DNA of 64,000 nt from Levilactobacillus acidifarinae DSM 19394 = JCM 15949 (GTDB taxonomy: Bacteria > Bacillota > Bacilli > Lactobacillales > Lactobacillaceae). The notes under the pieces are model-generated. The model was not told where the DNA came from. It saw nothing but the letters and a program-made list of their open reading frames with translations, and made no database searches. Position 1 is the first letter of the stretch, and each line of letters starts with the position of its first letter. The position numbers were made by a program, and so were the translations under genes. Location: contig NZ_AZDV01000023.1 of NCBI RefSeq assembly GCF_001434835.1, positions 87,846 through 151,845 of the forward strand, given 5' to 3'. Shown here piece by piece: positions 42,494 to 50,428 of this stretch.

Positions 42494-45025
42494 ATGGTTG
42501 CTAGAACACAGTTGACGATTGATGGTGATTTATTGGAAACAACGGCTCAGGATGCGAATACCTTCAAAGGGTTTGGCTATCTGAGCTGTAACAACTCGTC
42601 GCGATTACTTTTAGATTATAAGTGGGAACAACCCGCCAGTTACCAACAGATTTTACAAATTCTATTTGGGGGACGGCACCCCCTCATGTCGTTACTAAAG
42701 GTGGAGCTTGGTGACGACGCGAATACTTCATCGGGGACGGAACCGGCGCCAAAACGCTCCGCTGAAGAACCCGCTAACGTTATGCGGGGAGCGGGCTATC
42801 AGCTGATTGCCGATGCTAAGCGCTTGAACCCGCGACTCAAAACCTGTTTACTGCGTTGGGGTGAACCGGGATACTTGCGGCCATTGTGGGTGGCCGTTAA
42901 GAGTATTGACCCGGATCATAACGTTCCGGAAACGGCCTATGAACCGATGTATCAATTCTATAAACAAACAATTGTAGCGGCTTACAATCAGTTTGGCTAT
43001 TTGTTTGACTACGTCGATCCGGACCGAAATGAGACTAAACACCCGATGTATCGGTGGATCAAATGGTTCGCAAATCGACTACACACGGACCAAGAGTTTT
43101 CGACGGATTTTCCAATTGAGCAGTATCATCAAATAAAGATCATTGCAGCGGATCAGAACTATGAGACCGATTTTGGGGATGCCATGTTGAGCGACTTGGA
43201 CTTGTTAAACCAGGTGGCCGCGGTGGGGTATCACTACAATACGGACGATAGCCCGGCACAAGCCTATACGCAACTAGCGGATCAACACCATCGTGAGGTC
43301 TGGTATAGTGAAGGAATCGCGCCCATGACGAGTGGTAAATATCGAGTCCGTGCTACCTCGGGTGAGGGAATTGGGGGAAAACAGAGTGGGCTTGACGTTG
43401 CCAACCGGCTGATTAAAAGTTACGTCCGTTCGCGACGAAGTCTCTACATTTTTCAACCCGCAGTTGCGGCCTATTATCCGGGAGTTAACTACAGTCACAA
43501 GGAATTGATTACGGCCAATCATCCTTGGTCGGGCTATTTTGAGGTGGATAACGTGGGCTTACAAATCATGCGGCATTTCACCGACTTCGCGCGGGCGGGA
43601 TGGGCTGAAGATGGTGCCTGGCGTTACCTCCCAAGTGCCTGTGATAGCGGTGTTGGGGGAACGGAAAATCTGGATACCCACACGGATGCGCCTAGTTACC
43701 TGACCTTAGTCGCACCGGATAAACGTCATTATTCGCTAATCATGGTTAACGATAGTGCCACGCCGCGACGCTATACCGTGACGTTACGGCATTTAGCGGC
43801 CATCAGCCAACCGGTGAACATTTGGGAAAGTCGGGGTCCCGAGCAAGACTACGCAGCATATGATGAAAATCTTAAACAGTATCTGGGTCAACGTAAGGTG
43901 GTCAACGGACAAATTGAAATCACGGTACCAGCTTATGCTATCGTGACCGCCACAACTTTGGACTTGGTGGATGACTTAGAAGTTCGCTACACGCGTCAGT
44001 TGGCGCCACGGACAAATGACCTCTTAAATCTTAACCAGAACGTTTTTTATCAAGATAGCTTTGCTTATGCCGACCGGTATCAGGCTAATCGGGGTGGTAC
44101 GCCGCGGTACACCACGGACCAGGGCGGGGCGTTTGAAGTCCAGGTGCAAAAAGGGCGCGGTGTGTTGCGTCAGGAGATTACCGAACAGGAGCGGGCCCTA
44201 GACTGGGAGTACTCGTATGCGCCAAATTTGACCTTCGGAGATGACCGGTGGCGAAACTACACGGTCGAGATAACGATGCAATTTGATGATCGCTTACAGC
44301 AAAATTCCCCGACTGGTAATTATTTTGGCATCGGATTGTACCAGGTAACCGACGTGAAGGGACGCTTGGAAAGTGCGCCGTACGTCTTTAAACTTGCGGT
44401 GGATGGGAGCTGTCAGCTAATCAAAAATGACCAGGTTGTGGCGTTAAGCTACGTTGATGGATTGGATGTCGCCAAGAGTCATCGGCTGAGCTTTGGCATC
44501 AGTGGCAACCAGTTAACTGCCCAAGTTGATCGGCAGGTGGTCTTCACCTATATCGATACGGAGAATCCCCACTATAGTGGCCGGGTGAAATTGGGAACCG
44601 GGTACTATCACACGGTGATCACCAAGATTGTCGTTCGAAAAACCAATCATGCTGATGGTATCCAGTATCAACGGATTGACGATCTAGACGAACGACTCAC
44701 GTACCAGGGCGGCTGGCAGCATGAGTGCGGTCTTGGTAACACTATCTGGAACCGAACCCTCTCGACCGGGCGGGCCGGGACCAACACCCAATTTGCCTTT
44801 TCGTTTGCGGGGACCGGGTTTGCTCTTTACGGTCGGCAAACGCAGACTAGTCACCTGAAATTCGAGGTGGATGGCAAGGTGGTAAGTCCCAATTTTATTC
44901 CCCAAGTGGCGGCGGATAAGGTGGAAAATACGGTGATGCTGGGGTTGCCAACCGGTGATCATCGCGTCGTTGTGACCGTGATGGCTGGCGTATATATGCT
45001 GGATGCCGTGGGATTCTATCGCTAG
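42494..45025 (+). CDS. GH59-like enzyme (galactocerebrosidase family)
   Basis: 843 residues, no signal peptide. The N-terminus FKGFGYLSCNNSSRLLLDYK matches the GH59 pattern (GxGxxSGGGATSRLLxDY). The (beta/alpha)8 barrel has acid/base Glu180 in DPDRNETKHP and nucleophile Glu273 in VWYSEGIAP, near the mammalian GALC positions (E182/E258). C-terminal beta-sandwich and lectin-like domain follow. Family members hydrolyse beta-galactosyl links; being cytoplasmic, this enzyme would act on an imported oligosaccharide or glycoside. Start ATG 42494, ribosome site weak (GGGAG). Unusual in lactobacilli. Confidence 0.8.
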   Translation: MVARTQLTIDGDLLETTAQDANTFKGFGYLSCNNSSRLLLDYKWEQPASYQQILQILFGGRHPLMSLLKVELGDDANTSSGTEPAPKRSAEEPANVMRGAGYQLIADAKRLNPRLKTCLLRWGEPGYLRPLWVAVKSIDPDHNVPETAYEPMYQFYKQTIVAAYNQFGYLFDYVDPDRNETKHPMYRWIKWFANRLHTDQEFSTDFPIEQYHQIKIIAADQNYETDFGDAMLSDLDLLNQVAAVGYHYNTDDSPAQAYTQLADQHHREVWYSEGIAPMTSGKYRVRATSGEGIGGKQSGLDVANRLIKSYVRSRRSLYIFQPAVAAYYPGVNYSHKELITANHPWSGYFEVDNVGLQIMRHFTDFARAGWAEDGAWRYLPSACDSGVGGTENLDTHTDAPSYLTLVAPDKRHYSLIMVNDSATPRRYTVTLRHLAAISQPVNIWESRGPEQDYAAYDENLKQYLGQRKVVNGQIEITVPAYAIVTATTLDLVDDLEVRYTRQLAPRTNDLLNLNQNVFYQDSFAYADRYQANRGGTPRYTTDQGGAFEVQVQKGRGVLRQEITEQERALDWEYSYAPNLTFGDDRWRNYTVEITMQFDDRLQQNSPTGNYFGIGLYQVTDVKGRLESAPYVFKLAVDGSCQLIKNDQVVALSYVDGLDVAKSHRLSFGISGNQLTAQVDRQVVFTYIDTENPHYSGRVKLGTGYYHTVITKIVVRKTNHADGIQYQRIDDLDERLTYQGGWQHECGLGNTIWNRTLSTGRAGTNTQFAFSFAGTGFALYGRQTQTSHLKFEVDGKVVSPNFIPQVAADKVENTVMLGLPTGDHRVVVTVMAGVYMLDAVGFYR

Positions 45026-45070
45026 ATTCTGAGGCTAAAAATATCAGCCTAAAATTTTTACGACTAAGTT

Positions 45071-45112
45071 AAAAATACCCTCAAAGCTGGAAAATAGGCC
45101 AACTTTGAGGGT
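45071..45112 (-). terminator. Terminator of the DHA2 pump gene
   Basis: ACCCTCAAAGCTGG 45077-45090 with CCAACTTTGAGGGT 45099-45112; on the minus strand followed by TATTTTT. Confidence 0.85.
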
Positions 45113-45125
45113 GTTTAGATTTAGG

Positions 45126-46505
45126 TTAACCAACGTGTTTCGCCAGATCCGGTTGCCGATGTAAGCGCCGGGCCACAATCAGTGAGGCGACCAGCAGTAA
45201 CAAGCAAACCAGGAAGCCGGCCTCAATCCCGTAACGGCCGTCACCGTGAACGCGGCTGTTGACCACGGCCACCACGGCGATGATGATGGCCGTCCCAAAG
45301 GAGGCCGCCACCTGACGAATCGTGTTGAACGTGGCCACGCCGTCCGGCACCATGTCATAAGGCAACAAGCCTAGTGCGTGGGTCTGTAGCGGAATCAGCA
45401 TGGTGACCAGCCCGAGTTGCCGCACGGCCTGGAAAATGGCCAGGACCCACGCGGAGCTTTCGGTACCGACGAACGCCTGCATCAAAGTCCCGGCACAGTC
45501 GATGGTAAGCCCGGCGAAGACGAGTTTCTTAACCGAAATACGGTCGTACAGGCGACCACTTAACCGGGAAAGGGTCCCGGTCAACAGCGCCCCGGGCAGA
45601 ATTACCAACCCGGAAACCAGGGCCGAACGGTGTTGGATGGTTTGGACTAACAAGGGGAGTAAGATCGTGTTGCCGTACATGGTCGCGATGATCAGCATGT
45701 TGACCACGGTGGCAACCACGAACTGCTGGTGATTAAAGACGTGCAGGTTAATTAGCGGATCTTCGCGGTGGAGCTGAGAGCGGTAGAAGGCCACCATGAA
45801 CACCAGACCAATCAAGACCAAACCACCGACCTGCCAAGACAAGAAGCTAGCCGTTGAGATGTTGGAGAGCCCCATCAGGACCGCCCAGAGGCCAATACTG
45901 ATAATGACCAATCCCCGCAAATCAAAGTGCGGCGATTCGTTGTGGGGAATTTTAGGCAGGATGATTAATGAAGCAATCAGGGTGATTACGATAAAAGGAA
46001 TGATGACAATGAATAACCAACGCCACGATAAGTAGTCCAGAATAATTCCGGACACGGTAGGCCCGATAATGGGGGAGAAGTTAAAGGCTAAGCCAATGAT
46101 GCCCATGATGGCACCCTTCTTTTCGGGTTTGGCGTAGCGAATGGCTAAGACGTTGACCAGCGGCATCATCATGCCGGCACCGACCGCCTGAATCATCCGG
46201 GCGACAATCACCAGGATAAACTGGTCACAGACGGCACCTAGCAGGGTCCCAATCAGAAAAATCACGGTGGCCGTTATGTAAAGATAGCGGAACAAGAAAC
46301 GTTTAATTAAGTAGGCGCTCACGGGAATCATCAAGGCGTTGACCAGCATGTAGCCGTTGGTGACCCACTGGACCTGGGCCTCATTGATCTGGAAGGCCTT
46401 CATCAGTTGAGGCAGCCCAACGTTCATCAGCGTGGAACACAGGATGCCGAAGAAGGTCCCGAAGACCATCACGATTAAGGATCGTGAAATCCGTTTATTC
46501 GTCAT
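45126..46505 (-). CDS. DHA2-type MFS efflux pump (EmrB/QacA family)
   Basis: 459 residues, about 14 TM helices. Start LIVMVFGTFFGILCSTLMNVGLPQL and motif WVTNGYMLVNALMIPVSAYLIKRF are typical of DHA2 proton-drug antiporters; LAFNFSPIIGPTVSGIIL is motif C, the antiporter signature. Divergent from the APC permease gene, 232 bases away, with a hairpin in between. No regulator gene adjacent; substrate unknown (drug or toxic compound). Confidence 0.88.
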   Translation of the reverse strand: MTNKRISRSLIVMVFGTFFGILCSTLMNVGLPQLMKAFQINEAQVQWVTNGYMLVNALMIPVSAYLIKRFLFRYLYITATVIFLIGTLLGAVCDQFILVIVARMIQAVGAGMMMPLVNVLAIRYAKPEKKGAIMGIIGLAFNFSPIIGPTVSGIILDYLSWRWLFIVIIPFIVITLIASLIILPKIPHNESPHFDLRGLVIISIGLWAVLMGLSNISTASFLSWQVGGLVLIGLVFMVAFYRSQLHREDPLINLHVFNHQQFVVATVVNMLIIATMYGNTILLPLLVQTIQHRSALVSGLVILPGALLTGTLSRLSGRLYDRISVKKLVFAGLTIDCAGTLMQAFVGTESSAWVLAIFQAVRQLGLVTMLIPLQTHALGLLPYDMVPDGVATFNTIRQVAASFGTAIIIAVVAVVNSRVHGDGRYGIEAGFLVCLLLLVASLIVARRLHRQPDLAKHVG

Positions 46506-46597
46506 CGAAATTATCCTTTCAGTTGAGTTAGCGAAAAAAAGTTACTACAAACTACTATTATAGCGATTTTCCGTGAGTCGTGGGGGCTCAATTTGGT

Positions 46598-46618
46598 CCA
46601 ACGCAGGTTTTGCGTTGG
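46598..46618. promoter_or_regulatory. Inverted repeat between divergent transporters
   Basis: CCAACGCA 46598-46605 and TGCGTTGG 46611-46618, a perfect 8-bp hairpin with 5-base loop in the divergent promoter region (-10-like TATACT follows near 46666). Could be a regulator site. Confidence 0.45.
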
Positions 46619-46736
46619 GCTGACCGTTCCAGTCGGTTCTGATTGCACCGAGTGGACCAGACCAGTATACTATGAACTAACACACCGTGCTGGCGGCAAC
46701 CGGCGCGGAGCTTTGAGAGAAAGAGATGGGGAAATC

Positions 46737-48083
46737 GTGAAAGAAACATCAACGGTTGGGTTGAACCGGTCACTGGGGTTATGGTCGGCACTCTCGTTAG
46801 TGATTGGGACCGTGATTGGGTCCGGAATCTTCTTTAAACAGGCGTCCGTGCTACAAATGACGGGGTCGACCAACTTGGCGTTATTAGCCTGGCTTTTAGG
46901 GGGCTTGATCACCTTAGCAGACGGGTTGACCCTGTCCGAAATTGGGGCGCAGATTCCCCATACCGGGGGCCTATACCAGTACATGACCCACATTTACGGT
47001 GAGTTTTGGGGGTTCATGTCTGGGTGGATGCAGGTTATCGTGTACGCGCCGTCAATTGTGGGCTCGATTGCCGGTTATTTGGGGTTACTGATGGTCAACT
47101 TCTTTGGCGTGAGTTCCTTCTGGAAGGCGCCGATTGCGATTGTCACGATCGTCTTGATTGCGGTCCTGAACATGTTAGAGAATCGATACGGGGCGACCTT
47201 TGCCATCGTGACCACGATTTGTAAACTGGTTCCCATCGTGGTCATCATTGGCTTTGGGTTGTTTTTCGGTCACGAAAGCGCCCTGGGGGAAACGATTACC
47301 AGCGTGCATCAAAGCATGGGCAACTTCGGGGTCGCCGTCTTGGGCACCATCTTTGCCTACGATGGGTGGATTCTGATCACCAATCTGGGTGGGGAGATTA
47401 AGCATCCCGAGAAGCTGTTGCCCCTGGCGATTATTTTGGGAATCAGCATCATTATCGTTCTGTACCTGGGCGTCACTTACGGCATCTTTCGGTCCATGAG
47501 TGCCACGCGCATCAACGCGTTAGGGGAAAACGCCACGGCCTACTTTGCTACCAGCGCGTTTGGTGTCTGGGGCGGTCGACTGATTAACATTGGAATTATG
47601 ATTTCGATTATTGGGGCGCTGAACGGTAAAATCATGAGTTTTCCGCGGATTTATTATGCGATGGCCGCTAAGCACCAACTGCCGTTCGCAAAGCATTTGG
47701 GCCGGCTAAACGCCAAAACCCACACACCGGTAGTGGCAACGTTAACGCTACTGGGATTGACGGCGGCGATGATTCTGACCATTGACACGGACCGCTTATC
47801 GGAACTGTGTATCTTTGTGATGTATAGTTTCTACATCGCTGCGTTCGTTGGGGTCTTTATCTTACGCCGGCGACACGGCGGCCAGCCCCGGGGCTTCCAC
47901 ACACCGGGCTATCCCGTGGTGCCCATCTTCGCCATTGTGGGGACCGGGTTTGTGGTAATTAGCGAACTGTTCTCCGACTTTACCGGAGCGGCGGCGTCGA
48001 TGGTCGTCATTGCGTTGGGAATGCCGCTGTACTTTTATTTGAAACGCAAGTACCGGGATACGCACGACCCGGACGTGATTTAA
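46737..48083 (+). CDS. APC family amino acid permease
   Basis: 448 residues from GTG 46737, the first start giving VKETSTVGLNRSLGLWSALS, the normal APC N-terminus; upstream codons in frame are just leader. TM1 contains GTVIGSGIFFKQA and the core has the usual consensus (LGGEIKHPEKLLPLAIIL, glutamate-binding type). Twelve TM helices. Probably an amino acid/proton symporter or exchanger of the serine/threonine-leucine branch; substrate not assignable. Confidence 0.88.
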   Translation: MKETSTVGLNRSLGLWSALSLVIGTVIGSGIFFKQASVLQMTGSTNLALLAWLLGGLITLADGLTLSEIGAQIPHTGGLYQYMTHIYGEFWGFMSGWMQVIVYAPSIVGSIAGYLGLLMVNFFGVSSFWKAPIAIVTIVLIAVLNMLENRYGATFAIVTTICKLVPIVVIIGFGLFFGHESALGETITSVHQSMGNFGVAVLGTIFAYDGWILITNLGGEIKHPEKLLPLAIILGISIIIVLYLGVTYGIFRSMSATRINALGENATAYFATSAFGVWGGRLINIGIMISIIGALNGKIMSFPRIYYAMAAKHQLPFAKHLGRLNAKTHTPVVATLTLLGLTAAMILTIDTDRLSELCIFVMYSFYIAAFVGVFILRRRHGGQPRGFHTPGYPVVPIFAIVGTGFVVISELFSDFTGAAASMVVIALGMPLYFYLKRKYRDTHDPDVI

Positions 48084-48122
48084 AGTGAGACTATCGATGA
48101 GTCAATTTTATTAGCCAATTAC

Positions 48123-48162
48123 AAACGACCTGGGGGGCCCGAACGCCGCCTAGGTCGTTTTG
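48123..48162 (+). terminator. Terminator after the APC permease
   Basis: AAACGACCT 48123-48131 with AGGTCGTTT 48152-48160, GC-rich loop, followed by T. Confidence 0.8.
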
Positions 48163-48231
48163 CTTTAGTGGAGTTAGCGCCAGTGGAAATGCTTTCATTA
48201 TGTAAATTAGTGATAGTTAGTAGTTTAGGGA

Positions 48232-48259
48232 TTGAATTACTGATTTGATTAGGTATAAT
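48232..48259 (+). promoter_or_regulatory. Promoter of the small gene at 48312
   Basis: TTGAAT 48232-48237, 16-base spacer, TATAAT 48254-48259. A cre-like sequence TGGAAATGCTTTCA lies at 48183-48196. Confidence 0.6.
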
Positions 48260-48311
48260 GATTAATGTAATAATATGATATGCAATTAAATTGCACATTA
48301 AAGTTTACTTA

Positions 48312-48554
48312 ATGCCGGCGATAGAAAAGGGAGTTGCGAAGATCATTAATCAATTACAGAACATCAAATCACTGGAAACGTGGACTCACGAACAGTTAGT
48401 GCTCTTAGGCCGGAACGCAGCCGCGTGGCGGTTATTTGCTACCTCGGCAAAACAAGACGTGTTTCTATTCCAAAACAAACCCCAAGGACTGCAGGTAAGC
48501 GTCTATCAGCACGCTAACGGGGATTACGAACTTGGTCGAATTTGGGCCGTGTAA
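48312..48554 (+). CDS. Hypothetical protein, about 80 aa
   Basis: Start placed at ATG 48312; a TTG at 48291 in frame is possible. Product MPAIEKGVAKIINQLQNIKS ... YELGRIWAV, soluble, with a beta segment DVFLFQNKPQGLQVSVYQH. No family recognised. Own promoter and terminator, so it is a real transcription unit. Ribosome site weak. Confidence 0.5.
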   Translation: MPAIEKGVAKIINQLQNIKSLETWTHEQLVLLGRNAAAWRLFATSAKQDVFLFQNKPQGLQVSVYQHANGDYELGRIWAV

Positions 48555-48566
48555 CGCATTAAATCT

Positions 48567-48604
48567 AACGACGAGTCCTTCCAAGCGGAAGAACTCGTCG
48601 TTTT
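48567..48604 (+). terminator. Terminator after the 80-aa gene
   Basis: AACGACGAGT 48567-48576 with ACTCGTCGTT 48593-48602, then TT. Confidence 0.8.
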
Positions 48605-48616
48605 GAATTATTAGAC

Positions 48617-48649
48617 AAAAAAGCACCGTGGATAACGATCCACGGTGCT
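48617..48649 (-). terminator. Terminator of the Apf-like gene
   Basis: AGCACCGTGGA 48622-48632 with TCCACGGTGCT 48639-48649; minus strand continues into TTTTTT. Confidence 0.88.
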
Positions 48650-48668
48650 AGGGGTAATGGTTTCGAGT

Positions 48669-49070
48669 TTAGTACCAGTGATGACTTTGCCAGAATTTCT
48701 TGGCCTTGGTCCAGGTACCGTAACGACCAGCCACGTATTGGTTAGCGGTCTTTTCCTGGTTAACGGCGGAGTAATTGCCGTGCAGGTAAGCCTTCAAGAG
48801 TTGGTAACGACCGTAACAGTTCCCGTTACGCGCGGTATAGCTGTACCGGGATTCGTGATAGGCAATCCAGTTCTTGGCGGCCTTTTGTTTCTTAGAAAGT
48901 GAGGCGTTAATAGCGGTAATTTGTTTCTTTTGTTTAGCGGTTAATTTCGTCGCAGCTTGGGCAGTTACCGTGGTTTGCGTTCCCAAGTTAGCAGTGACGT
49001 CCGTCGCCATTCCAAAGGAAAAGCTGAATAGTAATAAGAATGCTGCAAATTTTGTTTTAAGTTTTGGCAT
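48669..49070 (-). CDS. Secreted Apf-like (aggregation-promoting factor/transglycosylase-type) protein
   Basis: 133 residues from ATG 49070 (GGGAG 11 bases upstream; an ATG at 49088 precedes the site). Signal peptide to about residue 40 (AQA-A). The C-terminal 70 residues are Apf/lysozyme-like: NWIAYHESRYSYTARNGNCY GRYQL... then RYGTW and HHWY at the end. Such proteins act at the cell wall in cell shape and autoaggregation. No LysM domain in this member. Confidence 0.82.
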   Translation of the reverse strand: MPKLKTKFAAFLLLFSFSFGMATDVTANLGTQTTVTAQAATKLTAKQKKQITAINASLSKKQKAAKNWIAYHESRYSYTARNGNCYGRYQLLKAYLHGNYSAVNQEKTANQYVAGRYGTWTKAKKFWQSHHWY

Positions 49071-49412
49071 ATTTTTAATAACTCCCATATCTGTTGTTCA
49101 TTACTAGTAGCTTAACTGATGAATGTTGCAGTTTGATTAACAGGGAGTTACTACGGTATTAAGCCGATATCACAATTCCTAAGGTATAACCACTAGAAAA
49201 CGGTCCATTTGGTTAATTTTACGGAAAATTAAGGGTCAGAATTAATCCCACTAAACGCTGGTGTGGCGGGGATTAACGTTAGTTTACTATCCAACTTAAA
49301 TCGTTATATTACAAAGTAACACCGTGGGGGTGCGGTCATTTAGCCACTAATCGACTTGTGAAGAGCGAGAAGCGGACCTTGGTCAGCGGGCAACGTCAGG
49401 AACGCGGAAACT
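49071..49412. other. Intergenic region, no gene seen
   Basis: About 340 bases carrying the divergent promoter of the Apf-like gene and nothing else recognisable; AT-rich with short hairpins only. Confidence 0.4.
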
Positions 49413-49441
49413 AAAAAAGTTCGGGACGTTTAGCCCGAACT
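49413..49441 (-). terminator. Terminator of the LysM gene
   Basis: AGTTCGGG with CCCGAACT; minus strand ends in TTTTTT. Confidence 0.85.
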
Positions 49442-49456
49442 CTTGGTTAATACAAA

Positions 49457-49993
49457 TTAAAGGGACCAAGCGGCTAATCCTTGAGCTTGGTACAGACTAA
49501 CGGCAGCGTCAACTTGATCTTCGACGGAACCACTTGAGATGTGCATATTTTGGAAAAGACCGTAAGCGCCACTGGATGTGTTACGGACGTTAGGCTGCCA
49601 GTTGGATTCCCGTTGAATAATGGTGTTCCAGGTGGCGGCGGCCACCCCGGTCCGAGATTCCATCTGGTCTAAAACGTAACTCTTCAAATTCGCACCGGTG
49701 TAGGTCGTTGTAGTTTTAGTGGCGGCCTGGGTGGTCGTTGCTTTGGTGGTTGTCGTTGATTTAGGTGTGGTGCTTAACGTTAGCTTTTGGCCAGCCACGA
49801 TGGCGTGATGTTGAATGTGGTTGGCTTTTTCGAGGGTGGCCATTGACGTGTTGAACTTTTGCGAGATGGCCCAAACGGAGTCGCCCGCTTTGACCGTGTA
49901 AGTCGTAGCGGCGTCGGCGTTAATCGAGCCGAACAGAAACAAGCCAACAGCGGCAACGGTAGTGGTCAAGAAAGTCGTGATTAATTTAGTCAA
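49457..49993 (-). CDS. Secreted LysM protein with Apf-type transglycosylase-like domain
   Basis: 178 residues from TTG 49993, supported by GGAGGG. Signal peptide to about ADA-A28; a LysM domain YTVKAGDSVWAISQKFNTSM (about residues 30-75), a Thr-rich linker, then an Apf/transglycosylase-like domain (IIQRESNWQPNVRNTSSGAY, VSLYQAQGLAAWSL). Binds peptidoglycan by LysM and probably cleaves or remodels it. The protein ends at AWSL, matching other Apf family ends. Confidence 0.85.
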   Translation of the reverse strand: MTKLITTFLTTTVAAVGLFLFGSINADAATTYTVKAGDSVWAISQKFNTSMATLEKANHIQHHAIVAGQKLTLSTTPKSTTTTKATTTQAATKTTTTYTGANLKSYVLDQMESRTGVAAATWNTIIQRESNWQPNVRNTSSGAYGLFQNMHISSGSVEDQVDAAVSLYQAQGLAAWSL

Positions 49994-50428
49994 TGGACAC
50001 CCTCCTATAGGTGGTTAATAAACGAACTGAGTAAGTTTCGTGATGCATGGTGTGATCACGAATTCAACGTCTCCGAGTTTACCGGGACTGTATTACCACC
50101 GTGTGTCGTCAAGATTAAGAACTGGGGGCAAATTTGGGTTAATTGTCATTAGTTTGTCATATTCTGTCGTTAAATGGTTGAACAATTCAACAAAACGGGT
50201 AATTAACCGAGAACGTTGATGGTTGAAATGACAATACTTTATCGACTAAACTATCTGGTTGCGCGGCATGACTACTCAAACTAGGAGGAGCGGAAGGGGT
50301 TAGTTTAGCTTAACGTTCCTGCCGTCTTATAGTGGAGGTGGTCGGAATCAGTTAGTCGGATTGGTAGAGAAGAGATGGGGTCCCTTAACGATTAGGAAAA
50401 TTTTATCGAACCAAGGGAGGAATGTTTT
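49994..50428. other. Intergenic region between LysM and LPXTG genes
   Basis: About 430 bases without a gene; holds the promoters of the two divergent genes (GGGAGG ribosome site at 50415). No clear operators apart from AT-rich stretches. Confidence 0.4.

Noticed and set aside
46593..46736. Extended N-terminus of the APC permease
   Set aside because: The added residues are rich in Arg/Cys/Gly and unlike any APC N-terminus, and they cover a promoter-like hairpin; start at 46737 preferred.
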